The notes beneath the pieces were generated by a model. That model did no database searches. It was not told where the DNA came from and was given only the letters and a program-made list of their open reading frames with translations. A stretch of DNA of 25,680 nt, from contig CAYOLL010000082.1 in assembly GCA_964404765.1 (NCBI GenBank), positions 1-25,680 of the forward strand, given 5' to 3'. Shown here piece by piece: positions 22,555 through 25,680 of this stretch. Made by a program: the position numbers and the translations under genes. Within the stretch, counting starts at the first letter, position 1; each line of letters begins with the position of its first letter. The stretch comes from CAYOLL01 sp964404765 [NCBI: uncultured Gemmatimonadota bacterium] (GTDB lineage: Bacteria; 4572-55).

Positions 22555-25500
22555 ATGAAATATAAATCTTTGCTATGGCTGATCGGATGGATCATCCTGT
22601 TGCCGACCTTGAGTCACGCCGGATCGGTGCAGCACACGGCCATTATGACCAACGGCGGCGTGACATCCAGCCGCACGTCCAGCGGCACGATCTTAGTCAC
22701 GGTCGGGCAAAACGCGGTGGGCGATCTGGGCTATACCACATCGGCCAGCGCGGCGATTGGTTTTTGGGCGCGGTTCAAGCTGGAGCCGATGAGCCCGTCC
22801 GTTTTTGCCACCGACGGCGCGTACGCCGATAAAGTCGTGGTCTCGTGGACGGAAAACGGCCTCAGCCCATCGGCCCAGGACGGCTTTAAAATTTTTAGAG
22901 GCGGTAACTTGTTGGCCACCGTCGGCTATAACGTGGACGAATACCAGGATTTCAACGTCAAGGCCGGTAAATATTACACGTACGAAGTGCTGGGCATCAA
23001 CCAGTTCGGCGAAGGCAGTGCTGGCGACGACATCGGCTTTATCAATCCCAACGGCACGATCACCGGATATGTGGATACCAAGAATGGTAGGCCGGTTAAC
23101 GATGTGGATGTGACGCTGACGCCGCTGGTCGGTTCGGCGCTGAATTTTGACGGGGTGGACGATTATGTAGACTTGCCGACCGTGACTGAATTTGGCAAAG
23201 CGGATTTTACCATCGAAGCCTGGGTCAAGACCACGGCCACGGTCTCGCAGGGCATCCTGACCAAGAACGACGGCGATACGTCGTGGGAAGCGAACGAAAA
23301 ATCGTTTTACCTGACCAGTGGCGGTATCCCGCAATTTGTCGGTTTTGGCAATAACTACATCAAAGGCACAACCGCGGTCAATGATGGCCAATGGCATCAC
23401 ATTGCCGTTGTGTGGGACTACAGCGGCAGCGGCACCAGCGGTACTCGTCATATATATGTGGACGGGCAGGATGATACCAATACGTCCACATCCAATTATG
23501 CCGCCAGCAACAATGACAATTCCGCCCATACCATTAAGCTGGGCGGCAAAAGCAGCAGCGAGGCGGCTAACAACTTTTCCGGCAGCATCGACGAGGTGCG
23601 CATCTGGAACACGGCCCGTTCCGCCGAGGAACTGAGCACGTACATGAGCCGCACCCTGAGCGGCAGTGAAACCGGTTTGCAAGCTTACTGGGGCCTTAAT
23701 GAAAATCTGGGTGACTATGCTTTCGATTTGACCGACAATAACAACGACGGCACGCTTTACAATAATCCGACCTGGGACGATGACGATATTCCGTCGGTCT
23801 ACTATGTGGGCACGACCGACGATGACGGTAATTATGAAATCAACGGCATCAACTATGGCGACGGCACGACCTTTACGGCCACGCCGAGCAAGGCATCGCC
23901 CATTGACTCGTATTCGCTGGAGTTAGACGGCACAAACGACTACGTGGTCCTGGATCACGACAGCCGTCTGAATACGGACAATACCTTTACGGTCGAAGCC
24001 TGGGTCAAGCGGTTGAGCGCGGGCAGCGGCCAGCAAATCATCTTAGCCAAATACGACACCGACGCCGGCGATGTCAACGGCTACATCCTGCGCTACAATC
24101 AAAGCTCGACCCGCATCGAAGCGGTCATCGGCGACGGCGTGAATGTCTACACCGCCACCGGCTCGGCCTTTAGCCTGTCCACCTGGTATCACGTGGCTAT
24201 GACCTACAACGACGGCGACAAGGCCATGTATCTCTACGTCAACGGCGTTTTGGCGGATACGGAAAGCGCGCCCGATCTGGATTCCGGCGTAAACACGACC
24301 GAAAGCGATTTGTGGCTCGGCGCGTCGCCGGTCACGTCGTCAGGCTATATCAACGCCCGCATTGACGACGTGCGGATTTGGAGTACGACCCGCAGCCAGA
24401 CCGAAATCTCGGCTAACAAAGACAATGTGGTGGACAGCGACACCGACGGCTTAGTCGGTTACTGGCCGTGCAACGAAGGTTCCGGCGATGTCATCACCGA
24501 CAGCAGCGTGGGCGAGGAAGACGCCGATAACCCGGTCAACGGCCTGTTGACTAATACGACCGAAGCGACCGTTTGGGACGACGATACGCCCAATTCCGAA
24601 ACCGTCATTCACGAATTTTTGCCGGAATCGCGCAAGGTGACGCTGACGCCGAGCAATACGGCCATCGACAATGCCGATTTTGAGGATCAAACGCTGATCC
24701 CGGTGACCGGTTTTGTCCGTTTTACCGGCACGCTCTGCTTTGAGGAAAACGTGGAGATTCTGGTGAACGGCGTGTCCTACAATCCGCAAATCATGACCGA
24801 CGAAAACGGCGCGTTCACGGCCGAATTTGAACCGGGCACGAGCCACATTCTCAGCCCGTCGTTTGAGAATCACAGCTTTGTTCCGGCGACATGGGAAATC
24901 GACGAATTGACTTCGCCCGTGGCCGGCATTGTCTTCAAAGACCAGACCGTGCGCGATCTGACGGTTAATGTCTACGGCGGAACGGAAACCTGCGGCATCA
25001 CCCTGGTACCGCCGACCGGCAACCTGCAAGTCACCGTGACCAGCACGCCCTCCTGTTACGAGACCACGCAAAACCTGACTTCCGGCACGGCCATTACCTT
25101 TGAGGATTTGCCGGCGACGAATTTTACCGTCACCATCGAGCATCCCGACGGCAATATTGAGTTTGACGGTCAGGAAGCCGATTTGCGCACGGACGACGGC
25201 GAGGTCAGCTTTGAATATCATAGCGATATTCAAGTGGCCATGAGCGGTCTGGAATCGTACACCAAAACCTGCGTCAAAGGGACGGACGGTTCGACGCTGG
25301 CCGGCGGGCCGATTTTGGAACAGCAGGATTATTTTCCATACGTATTGAGCGCCTCGATTTATGAAGATTACAGCCCGTACGGCGGGACGTGCGCGGTGGA
25401 CACCGGCTACGTGGTTGTCACCAATAGCGCTTCGGACACGGGCGATACGACCATTTATTTTGGCAACGGCGCGATTTCCAATTACCAATTTTACACCAAC

Positions 25501-25680
25501 GGCCCGAATATCCTGAGCGGCGGTGATCATCCTTATCAAAAGTCTATCGAACTGACGGCTTACGAACTGGTGCAAAGCCCGGCCGACAGCTCGTGGGTGG
25601 ACGGGCGCTCCGGCAGCGAAACCGAATGGGTCTACATCGAAGGCCAACGGGCGCGCGGGGCCCAGTTTGCCACCTTGTCC
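22555..25680 (+). CDS. Large secreted LamG-domain protein, cut by the window end
   Basis: An open frame of 1042 codons that runs off the right edge, so the protein is larger. The ATG has GGAGG upstream and starts a signal peptide (SLLWLIGWIILLPTLSHA). A fibronectin III-like domain (about 82-165) is followed by a carboxypeptidase-regulatory-like domain that opens at TGYVDTKNGRPVNDVDVTLT (about 170-190) and resumes at TTDDDGNYEINGINYGDGTT (about 418), with a LamG/concanavalin-like domain between (ALNFDGVDDYVDLP to VRIWNTARS). A second LamG (about 452-680, LELDGTNDYVVLD) precedes beta-sandwich repeats (VTGFVRFTGTLCFEENVEI). Lies 59 bases after the S74 gene, probably the same operon. Likely a surface or secreted carbohydrate- or protein-binding protein; exact role unknown. 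Confidence 0.88.
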   Translation, partial: MKYKSLLWLIGWIILLPTLSHAGSVQHTAIMTNGGVTSSRTSSGTILVTVGQNAVGDLGYTTSASAAIGFWARFKLEPMSPSVFATDGAYADKVVVSWTENGLSPSAQDGFKIFRGGNLLATVGYNVDEYQDFNVKAGKYYTYEVLGINQFGEGSAGDDIGFINPNGTITGYVDTKNGRPVNDVDVTLTPLVGSALNFDGVDDYVDLPTVTEFGKADFTIEAWVKTTATVSQGILTKNDGDTSWEANEKSFYLTSGGIPQFVGFGNNYIKGTTAVNDGQWHHIAVVWDYSGSGTSGTRHIYVDGQDDTNTSTSNYAASNNDNSAHTIKLGGKSSSEAANNFSGSIDEVRIWNTARSAEELSTYMSRTLSGSETGLQAYWGLNENLGDYAFDLTDNNNDGTLYNNPTWDDDDIPSVYYVGTTDDDGNYEINGINYGDGTTFTATPSKASPIDSYSLELDGTNDYVVLDHDSRLNTDNTFTVEAWVKRLSAGSGQQIILAKYDTDAGDVNGYILRYNQSSTRIEAVIGDGVNVYTATGSAFSLSTWYHVAMTYNDGDKAMYLYVNGVLADTESAPDLDSGVNTTESDLWLGASPVTSSGYINARIDDVRIWSTTRSQTEISANKDNVVDSDTDGLVGYWPCNEGSGDVITDSSVGEEDADNPVNGLLTNTTEATVWDDDTPNSETVIHEFLPESRKVTLTPSNTAIDNADFEDQTLIPVTGFVRFTGTLCFEENVEILVNGVSYNPQIMTDENGAFTAEFEPGTSHILSPSFENHSFVPATWEIDELTSPVAGIVFKDQTVRDLTVNVYGGTETCGITLVPPTGNLQVTVTSTPSCYETTQNLTSGTAITFEDLPATNFTVTIEHPDGNIEFDGQEADLRTDDGEVSFEYHSDIQVAMSGLESYTKTCVKGTDGSTLAGGPILEQQDYFPYVLSASIYEDYSPYGGTCAVDTGYVVVTNSASDTGDTTIYFGNGAISNYQFYTNGPNILSGGDHPYQKSIELTAYELVQSPADSSWVDGRSGSETEWVYIEGQRARGAQFATLS

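Noticed and set aside
22693-23682. Long open frame on the minus strand (329 codons)
   Set aside because: It lies fully opposite the secreted LamG gene, whose plus-strand frame has clear domains, a signal peptide and a ribosome site. The minus translation is low in recognisable motifs; it is a codon-bias shadow.
24451-25647. Long open frame on the minus strand (398 codons)
   Set aside because: Also opposite the LamG gene, with an Arg/Val/Gly-rich translation lacking any domain. The plus strand stays open with coherent beta-rich protein sequence.
1-25680. tRNA, rRNA or riboswitch genes
   Set aside because: Gaps between genes were read for cloverleaf arms, conserved rRNA segments and common riboswitch cores; none was convincing.

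Overview
The window is bacterial, gene-dense and of moderate GC. Gene content suggests a free-living Gram-negative of the FCB type, such as the Calditrichota/KSB1 or Bacteroidota neighbourhood. The grounds are two giant propeller/Y_Y_Y histidine kinases, secreted LamG and fibronectin-type surface proteins, a secreted S74-type protein, and many short palindromic repeats between genes. This taxonomic reading is inference; no rRNA or other direct phylogenetic marker was examined.

Layout. (1) 1-463: a 143-bp tandem repeat leads into trpS (464-1477), whose product carries a four-cysteine pattern like that of the Fe-S tryptophanyl-tRNA synthetases. (2) 1478-1901: a dense cluster of CCCTWAGGG palindromes. 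(3) 1902-4496: a large B12-binding/radical SAM/DUF2344 protein. (4) 4497-6686: the most unusual region. The last 35 codons of the radical SAM gene recur, wholly or in part, at 5371-5458 and 6444-6551. Each of the three tails is followed by a sigma70-like promoter and a different cargo: a brnTA toxin-antitoxin pair, a ribbon-helix-helix-like plus HNH nuclease pair, and a truncated brnT. The truncated brnT is read in frame into a 1455-codon hybrid histidine kinase (6687-11054). Differences among the tails are mostly synonymous, so each tail was probably once the working 3' end of a full gene. I read this as repeated cassette accretion at the 3' end of a housekeeping gene.

(5) 11120-14400, minus strand: an EthD-family protein, then an operon (in transcription order) of ECF sigma factor, membrane anti-sigma-like protein and a bactofilin-like multi-pass membrane protein, all overlapping and closed by a strong terminator. 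(6) 14789-15658: a low-molecular-weight protein tyrosine phosphatase fused to what looks like a decayed cobalamin adenosyltransferase (CobA/BtuR) domain, followed by a strong terminator. Its promoter lies face to face with a predicted promoter for the sigma operon. (7) 15774-20254: a second propeller/Y_Y_Y histidine kinase overlapping a LuxR-type response regulator, an obvious two-component pair. (8) 20624-25680: a secreted protein with a C-terminal self-cleaving S74 chaperone domain, then a very large secreted LamG protein that runs off the right end.

Nearly every intergenic region holds a different palindromic repeat family, and two repeat-like inserts sit in frame inside coding genes (radical SAM gene near 4344; histidine kinase near 18854). 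The genome appears repeat-rich and tolerant of small insertions.
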